A stretch of 16,937 nucleotides of DNA from Methylotetracoccus sp. (lineage in GTDB: Bacteria > Pseudomonadota > Gammaproteobacteria > Methylococcales > Methylococcaceae), in the NCBI GenBank assembly GCA_025458755.1, contig JALORT010000013.1:1-16937 (forward strand). Direction: 5' to 3'. The notes under the pieces are model-generated. The model had not been told where the DNA came from. It searched no databases and saw only the letters and a program-made list of their open reading frames with translations. Made by a program: the position numbers and the translations under genes. Shown here piece by piece: positions 7,545 to 14,553 of this stretch; position 1 is the first letter of the stretch; every line of letters begins with the position of its first letter.

Positions 7545-8432
7545 TCAACGGCCTTCCATGCACTCGAGCGTTCTGCGGTCGATGACTTGGCCCGGCGCCG
7601 AACACTCCCGGAGTGGACGCCGAGGCGAGGGCGCAGCCCGGAGCGCTGACGAGGGTATCGCCTGTGCGTCCGAAACCGGCGCCCGCCGCTGGGTCAACGT
7701 CAAGCGGCCTTCGCTCTGCTCGATCCGAACATCCTTCAACGCGCTCATGCCCAGAAGAACCACTTCGTTGGGCGCACGGGGATTCAACACACCCTCCACC
7801 TTTTCGAATTGCAAAGGGCCGAGCGCCAAACTGTCGATGACGGTGGCATAATTGCCGACCACCCCGCTAGCCGTCGTGACCTGGACGTATCGCCCGCGAG
7901 TCAGTTTCAAACGGTGTCTCAACTGTTCCGGGACTACGATCCAGCTCGCCCCGGTGTCGACGATGAACACGACCTCCTGTTGGTTAATCGTCCCGCGCAA
8001 GTAATAGCCGCCGTTGGGGCCGGGCTCGATGATCAGACTGATTGTTTCGGGGCCGCTCTCGTCTCCCCGTTCCTCGATGCGTGCTTCGGCGCCGGAAGCG
8101 GCTGCCGGTCCTTCGAGCTCATCGTTCAGTGCCGCATGAGGCTGCAGCCCGTTCTCCACCTGCCGAGTGTCCGGATAGGCCGGGGCCGAATCGCCGGCCA
8201 TCGTCTCTCCGGACGTTGCCACCGGGCTCGGCAACGCCGTCACCAGCCGCTGGGCGACGAGTCTCGCACCCAAGATGACCAGCAGCAGGGCGAAAATCCA
8301 GTGACGGTAGCGCGCGACCCGCTGCCGGAGGCCACTGCGCTCCGGGGTTGCCTGACGGCGATAGCCTGACGGTCCGGCCGAGCGGGCGCTGGACGAAAAT
8401 CGGCCCTTTTTCGTGTCATGGTTTGCCTGCAC
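7545..8432 (-). CDS. Membrane-anchored retropepsin-like aspartic protease
   Basis: The product has 295 residues. A basic N-terminal cytoplasmic stretch is followed by one membrane segment (about 45-64, WIFALLLVILGARLV) and a low-complexity linker rich in Ala/Glu/Pro (about 65-128). A clan AA aspartic protease domain then begins near 130. It contains VVFIVDTGASWIVVP with the catalytic DTGAS at 159-163, a flap-like RYVQVTTASGVVGNY, and VVLLGMSALKDVRIEQSEGRLTL. A single DTGxS motif means it must dimerise, as retropepsins do. Orientation suggests a periplasmic catalytic domain. The start is a GTG with GAGGTGA seven bases upstream. The last 40 residues, rich in Arg/Ser/Pro with two cysteines, extend past the domain. 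Substrate unknown. Confidence 0.85.
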   Translation of the reverse strand: MQANHDTKKGRFSSSARSAGPSGYRRQATPERSGLRQRVARYRHWIFALLLVILGARLVAQRLVTALPSPVATSGETMAGDSAPAYPDTRQVENGLQPHAALNDELEGPAAASGAEARIEERGDESGPETISLIIEPGPNGGYYLRGTINQQEVVFIVDTGASWIVVPEQLRHRLKLTRGRYVQVTTASGVVGNYATVIDSLALGPLQFEKVEGVLNPRAPNEVVLLGMSALKDVRIEQSEGRLTLTQRRAPVSDAQAIPSSALRAAPSPRRPLRECSAPGQVIDRRTLECMEGR

Positions 8433-8582
8433 CGAATCACCTCATCAGTCGCCGCACGCGCCGCAGCGGGCCACGAGAAGAGTATAGGAGAGTCGGAACG
8501 ACGGCGGACGCCCAGTGACGGAGCGCCCCCGGGAAGGTCGCCCTACCGGGGGAGAAGCAACCTGATGCGGTGAATCTACCGG

Positions 8583-9068
8583 TTACTGGACAGAGGGAAC
8601 TCCGGGGGAATGGGCCTGAATCAGCGGCGCTGACGACTTCGCGTAGCGGATCTCGGCCTGCTTGCAAAACGCTTCGACCAAAGACTCCATGACCTCCTTG
8701 AAGAAGCCGCCGAAGGCCAAGCCGAGCAACCCGTTGGAAAACTCGAAATCACAGCGGAAACTGGCTTCGCACCCGCCCCGAGCCGAAGGTTCGAATTCCC
8801 AGGCTCCCCGGAAGTGTTTAAACGGTCCGTCGACCAGGTTCATCTGAATACTCTTTCCCTGGACCATCGCGTTCGCCGTGGTGAAGGAGAATTTGATCTT
8901 CCCTTTGGCCAGCGTCAGCGTCGCGCGGAGCGCCGTCGGGGACTGGAACAGGACCTTGACGCCGCCGCAAAGCGGCAGATACTGCGGGTAAGACTTCACG
9001 TCGTTGACGAGATCATACATTTGTTGCGGGGTGTGATCGACGCAAACGCTGGTAGTTACGGTAGGCAT
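8583..9068 (-). CDS. RatA/Coq10-family START-like protein
   Basis: This 161-residue protein begins MPTVTTSVCVDHTPQQMYDL and continues VNDVKSYPQYLPLCGGVKVL. It ends its domain with FEFSNGLLGLAFGGFFKEVM, ESLVEAFCKQAEI. These are signatures of the RatA/PasT/YfjG family, homologous to eukaryotic COQ10. The fold is a hydrophobic pocket. Proposed roles are ubiquinone binding or chaperoning and, in E. coli, blocking 70S ribosome association. The ratB (pasI) and smpB genes that often adjoin it in gammaproteobacteria are not seen here. The ATG at 9066-9068 has GAGGGAG close upstream. It lies 46 bases after the LOV gene and is probably in the same transcript. A quinone-binding role is favoured by the NDH-2-like neighbour, but this is inference. 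Confidence 0.9.
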   Translation of the reverse strand: MPTVTTSVCVDHTPQQMYDLVNDVKSYPQYLPLCGGVKVLFQSPTALRATLTLAKGKIKFSFTTANAMVQGKSIQMNLVDGPFKHFRGAWEFEPSARGGCEASFRCDFEFSNGLLGLAFGGFFKEVMESLVEAFCKQAEIRYAKSSAPLIQAHSPGVPSVQ

Positions 9069-9114
9069 GACTCCCTCGAGTCCAAGATGTTATTGATTCG
9101 GTACCGTCTTTCGG

Positions 9115-9591
9115 TCAGGCCTTGATCTCTTCCGCCTTCTTGTGGGACAGCATCTCCAAGCTGTCGCTCAGGCGTTTGATCTCCTCCGCCGCGGTGACCT
9201 GATTGGTCACGTCGTACTGCACACCCAGGTAGTAGATCACGTTGCCGTTACTGTCGAACAACGGCGAGATCATCAGATGGTTGTAAAACAACTGGCCGTC
9301 CTTACGGTAATTCCGGATAGTCACCTCGGCCGGTTCACTGTTGTCGATGGCTTGGCGCAGCGGGTAGCGAGCCTCTTGCTCGCGGTCTTCGCCCTGCAGG
9401 AAACGGCAGTTGTGACCGAGGATCTCTTCCTGACTGTAGCCGGTCATCTTTTCGAACGCTTTGTTGGCGTAGACAATCGGCATGTCGTCCAAATCGGGAT
9501 CCGCCAGGGTCACTCCGTTGACGCACGAATCGAGGATCCTCGACAGCACCTGCGGAATCAGTCCGGGATCTTTTTCAGCGACGAAACTCAT
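9115..9591 (-). CDS. Short LOV-domain blue-light photoreceptor
   Basis: This 158-residue protein is a single PAS/LOV domain with short flanking helices and no output domain. The LOV signature GHNCRFLQGED holds the photoactive cysteine Cys62, which forms the flavin C4a adduct. The flavin-contacting residues Asn94 (TIRNYRKDG), Asn104 (FYNHLMISPLF) and Gln125 (YLGVQYDVT) are all present, so it should bind FMN and photocycle. The C-terminal tail (AAEEIKRLSDSLEMLSHKKAEEIKA) looks like an amphipathic or coiled-coil helix, as in the short LOV proteins of Pseudomonas putida, where such helices mediate dimerisation. The ATG has GGAGG nine bases upstream. It sits between two START/SRPBCC genes, so a partner protein must carry its signal. 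Confidence 0.94.
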   Translation of the reverse strand: MSFVAEKDPGLIPQVLSRILDSCVNGVTLADPDLDDMPIVYANKAFEKMTGYSQEEILGHNCRFLQGEDREQEARYPLRQAIDNSEPAEVTIRNYRKDGQLFYNHLMISPLFDSNGNVIYYLGVQYDVTNQVTAAEEIKRLSDSLEMLSHKKAEEIKA

Positions 9592-9629
9592 GGCTCTGGT
9601 CCTCCAAGGTTAGATTTATTGTTTGTAGC

Positions 9630-10133
9630 CTAGCGGTCTGTTTCACAGCGGTCCGCACACACGGTGGTTTCCGCTTCGATCAGACGCTTCAGATTGCGCA
9701 CGGTCCGCTCGGCCCCATCCTGAATCACGACCCGGATCAATTTTTCGAACGGCCGCATGTACATCTCGAGCTTAGGCAATTCGAACGTGAACGTGACGCG
9801 CGTCGCCTGTTCCTCCTGACCGGACTTCAATTCGTAGTCGCAGCGATAGGGATTGGAAATGCCTTCGAAACAGATTCGCTGACCGGGTGCGAAGATCGTG
9901 ACGCCGAAAATCGATTCCGACCGGTGCCCCTGGTCGACGCGAACTTGACGCGCCCGAGTTCCCAATTTCACCTCCCCCGGACTGATTTGCTTCAGCTCTT
10001 TGACCTCGGGCGACCAGCGGGGGTAGTTCGCGAAGAAATTGTGGCCGATGAATTGGAAAACATCATCCGCCGGACGGTCGATCACGATGCTGGCTCTCGC
10101 CACAACCGGCGCACCATCGCCAAATCCGAACAT
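9630..10133 (-). CDS. SRPBCC (START-like) family protein
   Basis: This 167-residue soluble protein has the helix-grip pattern of the SRPBCC/polyketide-cyclase superfamily. An opening strand ASIVIDRPADDVFQFI is followed by ANYPRWSPEVKELKQIS, a run of beta strands (SESIFGVTIFAPGQRICFEG, RVTFTFELP), and a long C-terminal helix (FEKLIRVVIQDGAERTVRNL). These proteins bind hydrophobic small molecules or lipids. The ligand here is unknown. An upstream AGGAG precedes the ATG at 10131-10133. It is followed after 38 bases by the LOV gene, suggesting joint expression. It may be the LOV partner or a carrier for the substrate of the neighbouring oxidoreductase. Confidence 0.82.
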   Translation of the reverse strand: MFGFGDGAPVVARASIVIDRPADDVFQFIGHNFFANYPRWSPEVKELKQISPGEVKLGTRARQVRVDQGHRSESIFGVTIFAPGQRICFEGISNPYRCDYELKSGQEEQATRVTFTFELPKLEMYMRPFEKLIRVVIQDGAERTVRNLKRLIEAETTVCADRCETDR

Positions 10134-10265
10134 AGGGGACTCTCCTCTCGATTAATGAACGCCTGGGCATTTCCACTCTTTCTGGCTTGATTGTTCTTCT
10201 GCGCTGTTCTGGCGTATCCAGCGCGCGGCATGGAATTCGGTCGGGACCGACGCGATCCGATCCTG

Positions 10266-11414
10266 TCAGATCAGGTAAGTGTCGATACCCGCCATCAGCA
10301 GGTCATACTGTGCTTCCACCAACTCCTTGACCACCAGGGCCGGAACTCCGGCGACGATATTCCCTTCCAGACCGAGCCAGCCGATGGCGTCGTTCGGCCC
10401 CAGACTGACCACGTCCCCCAAGTCGCGGTGAAGGTAGGGCTCCAGAACTTTCAGCCGCCCGGAGGACCGAAGAATGTTCCTCGCCGCCAGTTTTCCTTTT
10501 CTGACCGCCGCCTGCGCGGTCACCGTGTTAGAACCGACCCCGCGGTGGTGGGAACAGTCCCCTGCGGCAAACACGCGGTCGAGCACTCGTCCCCCGGCCA
10601 CCACTTGACCGAAAAAAGTGGTGTTCAACAGCGGGTCGGACGCTTTGCCGGGAAACAGGAAGGCCGCGCTGGAGTTGAGTTCCATCACATCGCCGGTGTC
10701 CCGATTCTCCAGACGGACCTGACCGCCCTCCTGCTTCCGGTAGAAGGTGCGGGGCAAATGTTCGATCCCGGCATCCGACAGACGTGACTCGACATACCGG
10801 CCGAGTGCCGGCGTGAATTGCTTCAACACCGTATCTTCACCGTCGACGAGCCGGATCCGGAATGGCAGCTTGTGCACCCTGACAAATTCCGCAATTTCGA
10901 ACAAAAACTGAATGCCGGTCGCCCCGCCGCCGACGACCGTCAGGAACGCGTCGCCATCGATCGGTACCTGCTGCATCAAGGACGACCCTTCGGCGATCAT
11001 GAAATCGCGCAAGTCGTAGATCGCGTCACCCTGGTCGAGACGGGGCGTTCCGCTGCCGATGGCGACCAGCAGGTAGTCAAAGTCGATAAACTCGTCACCG
11101 ACCGCCAGTCCCCTGTGCTCCTGCCACTCCATGAGGTTTTCATCCGTGATCTCGACCGCCGCGCGGACATGGCGGCAGTTGAAGCGTTGCTCGATTTTCT
11201 CGAACGGCACCACGAATTCCCTCAAGCGGCGGCGGAACGTCTCGTGCAGGTGCGTGACCTTGATGTGGGCGTCGTTGGGATCAATCAGCGTGACGCCGGT
11301 GTAGGGAGAGAAACGGTGCAGCGAAACCAGAGCGGCGAGCGCCGCATACCCGCCTCCGACAATCGCCACTTTGATCGGTCCGCTGGCCGGAACGTAGAAC
11401 GGGAGAAAAGCCAT
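10266..11414 (-). CDS. NDH-2-like FAD-dependent NAD(P)H oxidoreductase
   Basis: This 382-residue flavoprotein has the two-dinucleotide-fold layout of type II NADH:quinone oxidoreductases. The FAD site is VAIVGGGYAALAAL (Gly20-Gly22). The NAD(P)H site is LTVVGGGATGIQFLFEIAE (Gly162-Gly167). The second FAD motif is RVFAAGDCS (about 281-288). TAQAAVRKGKLAARNI (299-314) matches the AQxA region that lines the quinone site in NDH-2. There is no redox cysteine pair after the first fold, arguing against a disulfide reductase. The C-terminus is short, but keeps a hydrophobic stretch (IVAGVPALVVKELV) where NDH-2 has its membrane-binding helices. It leads a leftward group with SRPBCC, LOV and RatA genes. 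Quinone as acceptor is inferred, and other acceptors are possible. Confidence 0.85.
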   Translation of the reverse strand: MAFLPFYVPASGPIKVAIVGGGYAALAALVSLHRFSPYTGVTLIDPNDAHIKVTHLHETFRRRLREFVVPFEKIEQRFNCRHVRAAVEITDENLMEWQEHRGLAVGDEFIDFDYLLVAIGSGTPRLDQGDAIYDLRDFMIAEGSSLMQQVPIDGDAFLTVVGGGATGIQFLFEIAEFVRVHKLPFRIRLVDGEDTVLKQFTPALGRYVESRLSDAGIEHLPRTFYRKQEGGQVRLENRDTGDVMELNSSAAFLFPGKASDPLLNTTFFGQVVAGGRVLDRVFAAGDCSHHRGVGSNTVTAQAAVRKGKLAARNILRSSGRLKVLEPYLHRDLGDVVSLGPNDAIGWLGLEGNIVAGVPALVVKELVEAQYDLLMAGIDTYLI

Positions 11415-11650
11415 GGCGTTAAAGTTCCCTATTTAGTCATCGGGCCGCAAGAATCAAGGGGGGTAGTGTAGGTTCCACCCCCGTGACTAGACAAGAACTC
11501 TGCGCGAAAATTCCCATTGGGTTCGGAACTGACGCTCGACCCTCCCGCGAACCAACCTCGCGGGCCGCTGTCCGAGCAAGCGGCGACGGCGGCGTTTACG
11601 ACTCAATACACCCCCTTGCGTCACCCGGCACCCCACGATTGGAAACAACC
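11415..11650. promoter_or_regulatory. Divergent intergenic region with a possible leftward promoter
   Basis: This 236-base region separates the leftward oxidoreductase from the rightward methyltransferase. On the minus strand TTGATT (11457-11452) and TAAATA (11435-11430) lie 16 bases apart. They form a weak candidate promoter starting close to the oxidoreductase start codon. No convincing rightward -35/-10 pair is seen. A GTG at 11483 opens the methyltransferase frame, but the codons before 11651 look non-coding. Any light or redox control of this divergent pair would act here. Confidence 0.3.
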
Positions 11651-12580
11651 ATGTTGCCTCAGCACACTTCGGCCGCGTTGGTCTCCGGAACGCTCGCCGC
11701 GCCTGGCGGCGCCCTGGATCCCATGGCGCATCTGCGCGACCTGATTCAGTACTACACGGAGACGGGCGCCGACTACGAGGCGTGGAGTCCCAATTTCAAC
11801 ATGCACTTCGGTTACTTCGGGCGCGGTATCAGTCCGTTCGACTTGGAATCGATGCTGAAACGCATGAGTCTCGAGGTCCTGCATCGCGTGACGCCGCAAC
11901 AGGGCGACTGCCTGCTCGACGCCGGATGCGGCCTGGGCGCGGTGGCTCGCGATGGCGCCGCGGCCTACCCGCACTGCCGCATCGTCGGGATCAATATCGT
12001 CCCGTGGGCCCTGCAGCAAGCGGCGCAGCTGACCCGGAACGGCCGATTCGATACCGCGGTTCGTTACGTGCGCGGCGATTTCCGCGTGCTCCCGTTCCGC
12101 GACGCCGCTTTCGATGGCATCTATGCCATCGAAAGCGCCTGTCACGCCCCGGGGGTGGATAAGCGCGAACTGTTGACCGAACTGCACCGCGTGCTGAAAC
12201 CCGGCGGGCGCGTGGTTTTCGCCGACGGTTTCCTGAAGACTTCCTCACCCATGCCGGTGGGACTGCATCAGGTCTACACTGCCTTCTGTCAGGGCTGGGC
12301 GCTGGATACGCTGGCCCACCTGAACGAATTTCTGCGCCGATTGGAACAACTCGGATTCGAGGCGATTCGCGTCGAAGATGTCTCCTGGCGCATTCTGCCC
12401 TCCGCGTTGTTCATTCCGTTCGCGGCGATCAACTTGCTGTCTCGGGAGGGTTTATTCCGTTCCCGCGCGCTCTCGCTGCGCCGCCGCAAGCACCTGGCAG
12501 CGCCTTTCGCGGTGCCTCTGTTCTCCCTTTTCCCCAAGCGGTTCGGTTATTTCATGGTGACCGCCACCAAGGCGTATTAA
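11651..12580 (+). CDS. Class I SAM-dependent methyltransferase (UbiE/sterol/tocopherol type)
   Basis: The product has 309 residues. The N-terminal region (LIQYYTETGADYEAWSPNFN, then MHFGYFGRGI) resembles the segment before the Rossmann fold in tocopherol, sterol and related small-lipid methyltransferases. SAM motif I is LLDAGCGLGAVAR (88-100). It is followed by IVGINIVPWAL (111-121), RGDFRVLPFRDAAFDGIYAIESACH (about 141-165) and the post-motif VLKPGGRVVFADGF (181-194). The C-terminal third is hydrophobic (ILPSALFIPFAAINLL; PFAVPLFSLFPKRFGYF), suggesting contact with a membrane lipid substrate. The ATG at 11651 is preferred over an upstream GTG at 11483 because the intervening sequence lacks family features. 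The substrate cannot be read from the sequence. It diverges from the NDH-2/LOV group. Confidence 0.86.
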   Translation: MLPQHTSAALVSGTLAAPGGALDPMAHLRDLIQYYTETGADYEAWSPNFNMHFGYFGRGISPFDLESMLKRMSLEVLHRVTPQQGDCLLDAGCGLGAVARDGAAAYPHCRIVGINIVPWALQQAAQLTRNGRFDTAVRYVRGDFRVLPFRDAAFDGIYAIESACHAPGVDKRELLTELHRVLKPGGRVVFADGFLKTSSPMPVGLHQVYTAFCQGWALDTLAHLNEFLRRLEQLGFEAIRVEDVSWRILPSALFIPFAAINLLSREGLFRSRALSLRRRKHLAAPFAVPLFSLFPKRFGYFMVTATKAY

Positions 12581-12623
12581 GTCCCGACCGCACCCGACTG
12601 CTCGGCCGCCTCGTATCTGCCCT

Positions 12624-12740
12624 GTCTGGTCTCACCGGCGGCGGACGTCGACGCTGCCGCTTGCATCAGGGCCGAACACCGCTGCGGTACGGCGGCTTCG
12701 GCCGGTGAGGCGGCCTCAGCTCCGCCGTACCGCACCAGAC
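12624..12740. repeat. Nested inverted repeats upstream of proS
   Basis: Three perfect inverted repeats interlock in 117 bases. The outer arms are GTCTGGT (12624-12630) and ACCAGAC (12734-12740). The strongest is TGCGGTACGGCGG (12683-12695) with CCGCCGTACCGCA (12722-12734), 13 base pairs. CTCACCGGC (12631-12639) is complementary to GCCGGTGAG (12701-12709), which lies in the loop of the 13-base-pair hairpin. These pairings would form either alternative folds or a pseudoknot. No T run follows, so it is not a classic terminator. It could be a repeated extragenic element, a structured 3' end of the methyltransferase mRNA, or a regulator of the proS promoter that begins at its right edge. Confidence 0.6.
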
Positions 12741-12769
12741 TGACGCGGGAACGCGGGTATCGTTACAAT
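12740..12769 (+). promoter_or_regulatory. Possible proS promoter
   Basis: CTGACG (12740-12745) and TACAAT (12764-12769) are separated by 18 bases. The -10 matches five of six consensus positions. The transcript would start near 12776, leaving a leader of about 35 bases before the proS ATG. Confidence 0.5.
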
Positions 12770-12810
12770 ACCGGGCTTACCCCATAACGCCCGGTTCACT
12801 GTGACCTCCC

Positions 12811-14526
12811 ATGCGCACCAGTCAGTTCCCGTTGAATACTGTCAAAGAAACCCCCGCCGATGCGGAAATCATCAGTCACCAACTGATGTTGCGTGCCGGC
12901 CTGATCCGTAAACTCGCCGCCGGTCTTTACACCTGGCTGCCTCTGGGGTTTCGCGTGCTCCATAAAGTCACCGCGGTGGTCCGTGAAGAAATGGACCGCG
13001 CCGGGGCGCTGGAAGTGTTGATGCCGGTCGTCCAGCCGGCCGAGCTGTGGCAGGAGTCGGGACGCTGGGAACAATACGGTCCGGAGCTGGCTCGGCTGCG
13101 AGACCGCCATCAGCGCGATTTCTGCCTGGGCCCGACCCACGAGGAGATCATCACCGACCTGGCTCGGAACGAATTGAAAAGCTATCGGCAGCTCCCGATC
13201 ACGTTTTACCAGATTCAGACCAAGTTCCGCGACGAGATCCGGCCGCGCTTCGGGGTGATGCGCGCGCGGGAATTCATGATGAAAGATGCCTACTCGTTCC
13301 ACCTCAGCCGGGAGTCCCTGCAGCAAACCTACGACGCCATGTACGAGGCCTACAGCCGCATTTTCAGCCGTCTCGGTCTGAACTTCCGGGCTGTCGAAGC
13401 GGACACCGGCGCCATCGGCGGCAGCTCTTCGCATGAGTTTCACGTGCTTGCCGAATCGGGCGAAGACGCCATCGCCTTCTGCGACGGCAGTGCTTATGCC
13501 GCCAACATCGAAATGGCCGAGGCCATCGCCCCGCGTGCAGCGCGCCCCGCCAGTGCGCACACGATGGAAAAAGTCGCCACTCCCGGACAACGCACGATCG
13601 ACGAAGTGAGCGGATTTCTGGGCGTGCCGAAGCATCAGATCGTCAAGACGCTCGCCGTGCTGGCGGACGACCGGATGGCGCTTTTGCTGTTGCGGGGCGA
13701 TCATGATTTAAATGAAGTCAAGGTCCAGAAGCTTTCCGGGCTGTCCGGATTCCGCTTCGCCACGGAGGATGAAATCGAGCAGCGCCTGGGCTGCCGGGCG
13801 GGCTATATCGGACCCGTGGGCGTCCCCGCAGACGTCGAGATCGTCGCGGATCGTGCCGTCATCGCGTTAAACGACTTCGTCTGCGGCGCCAATAAAGCCG
13901 GATTTCACTTCACCGGCGTGAGCTTCGGCCACGACCTGCCGGAACCGGAGCGCATCAGCGATCTGCGCAAGGTGGTCGAAGGCGATCCAAGCCCGGATGG
14001 CAAGGGTTCTTTACACATCGCCCGGGGCATCGAGGTGGGCCATATTTTCCAACTGGGCACCAAGTACAGCGATGCGATGCGCGCCGAGGTGCTGAATGAA
14101 AACGGTCAAAGCGAAAGCATGATCATGGGCTGCTACGGCATCGGCGTTTCCCGCGTCGTGGCGGCCGCGATCGAGCAGAACCATGATGAGCGGGGCATCA
14201 TCTGGCCCGCGCCCATCGCCCCGTTTCAAGTGGCCCTGGTGCCGATCAACATGCACGCCTCGGAACGCGTCCAGAGCGCCGCCGAACAGATTTACCGCGA
14301 GCTGCGCGCCGCCGGTTTGGAGGTGTTGCTCGACGACCGGAAAGCGCGACCCGGGGTGATGTTCGCGGACATGGAACTGATCGGCATACCCCACCGCGTC
14401 GTGATCAGCGAGCGGGGGCTGGAGACCGGTCGCCTGGAGTACCGCGGGCGCCAAGACGCGGAGAGCCGCGATATCGCCCTGGCGGAAACCGCGACATTTC
14501 TGATCGCAACACTCGGAGCAGACTGA
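12811..14526 (+). CDS. proS: Prolyl-tRNA synthetase
   Basis: ProRS charges tRNA-Pro with proline in the cytoplasm. The product has 571 residues, the usual size of the bacterial form with an editing insertion. The N-terminus [20 protein letters not shown] is nearly that of E. coli ProRS. LGPTHEE lies at 106-112, class II motif 2 ([19 protein letters not shown]) starts at 137, and motif 3 ([17 protein letters not shown]) spans about 440-456. The editing (INS) domain falls between motifs 2 and 3, roughly 225-400, and includes KTLAVLADD and [12 protein letters not shown]. The C-terminal anticodon-binding domain follows motif 3 and holds [20 protein letters not shown]. No clear Shine-Dalgarno precedes the ATG, but the N-terminal match fixes the start. 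It converges on the cation transporter with only 27 bases between stops. Confidence 0.97.
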   Translation: MRTSQFPLNTVKETPADAEIISHQLMLRAGLIRKLAAGLYTWLPLGFRVLHKVTAVVREEMDRAGALEVLMPVVQPAELWQESGRWEQYGPELARLRDRHQRDFCLGPTHEEIITDLARNELKSYRQLPITFYQIQTKFRDEIRPRFGVMRAREFMMKDAYSFHLSRESLQQTYDAMYEAYSRIFSRLGLNFRAVEADTGAIGGSSSHEFHVLAESGEDAIAFCDGSAYAANIEMAEAIAPRAARPASAHTMEKVATPGQRTIDEVSGFLGVPKHQIVKTLAVLADDRMALLLLRGDHDLNEVKVQKLSGLSGFRFATEDEIEQRLGCRAGYIGPVGVPADVEIVADRAVIALNDFVCGANKAGFHFTGVSFGHDLPEPERISDLRKVVEGDPSPDGKGSLHIARGIEVGHIFQLGTKYSDAMRAEVLNENGQSESMIMGCYGIGVSRVVAAAIEQNHDERGIIWPAPIAPFQVALVPINMHASERVQSAAEQIYRELRAAGLEVLLDDRKARPGVMFADMELIGIPHRVVISERGLETGRLEYRGRQDAESRDIALAETATFLIATLGAD

Positions 14527-14553
14527 CGGCGACGTGCCGCACAACGCCCGACC

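Noticed and set aside
7083..7649. 188-codon plus-strand frame across the yjbQ-like gene and the gap before the protease gene
   Set aside because: Mostly antisense to two supported genes, with high Arg/Pro content and no motif.
11483..11650. N-terminal extension of the methyltransferase from a GTG at 11483
   Set aside because: The 56 added residues are Arg/Ser/Pro-rich and unlike the family N-terminus; the ATG at 11651 gives a natural start.
12796..13704. 302-codon minus-strand frame opposite proS
   Set aside because: Antisense to a nearly canonical ProRS; His/Gln/Arg-rich composition typical of shadow frames.
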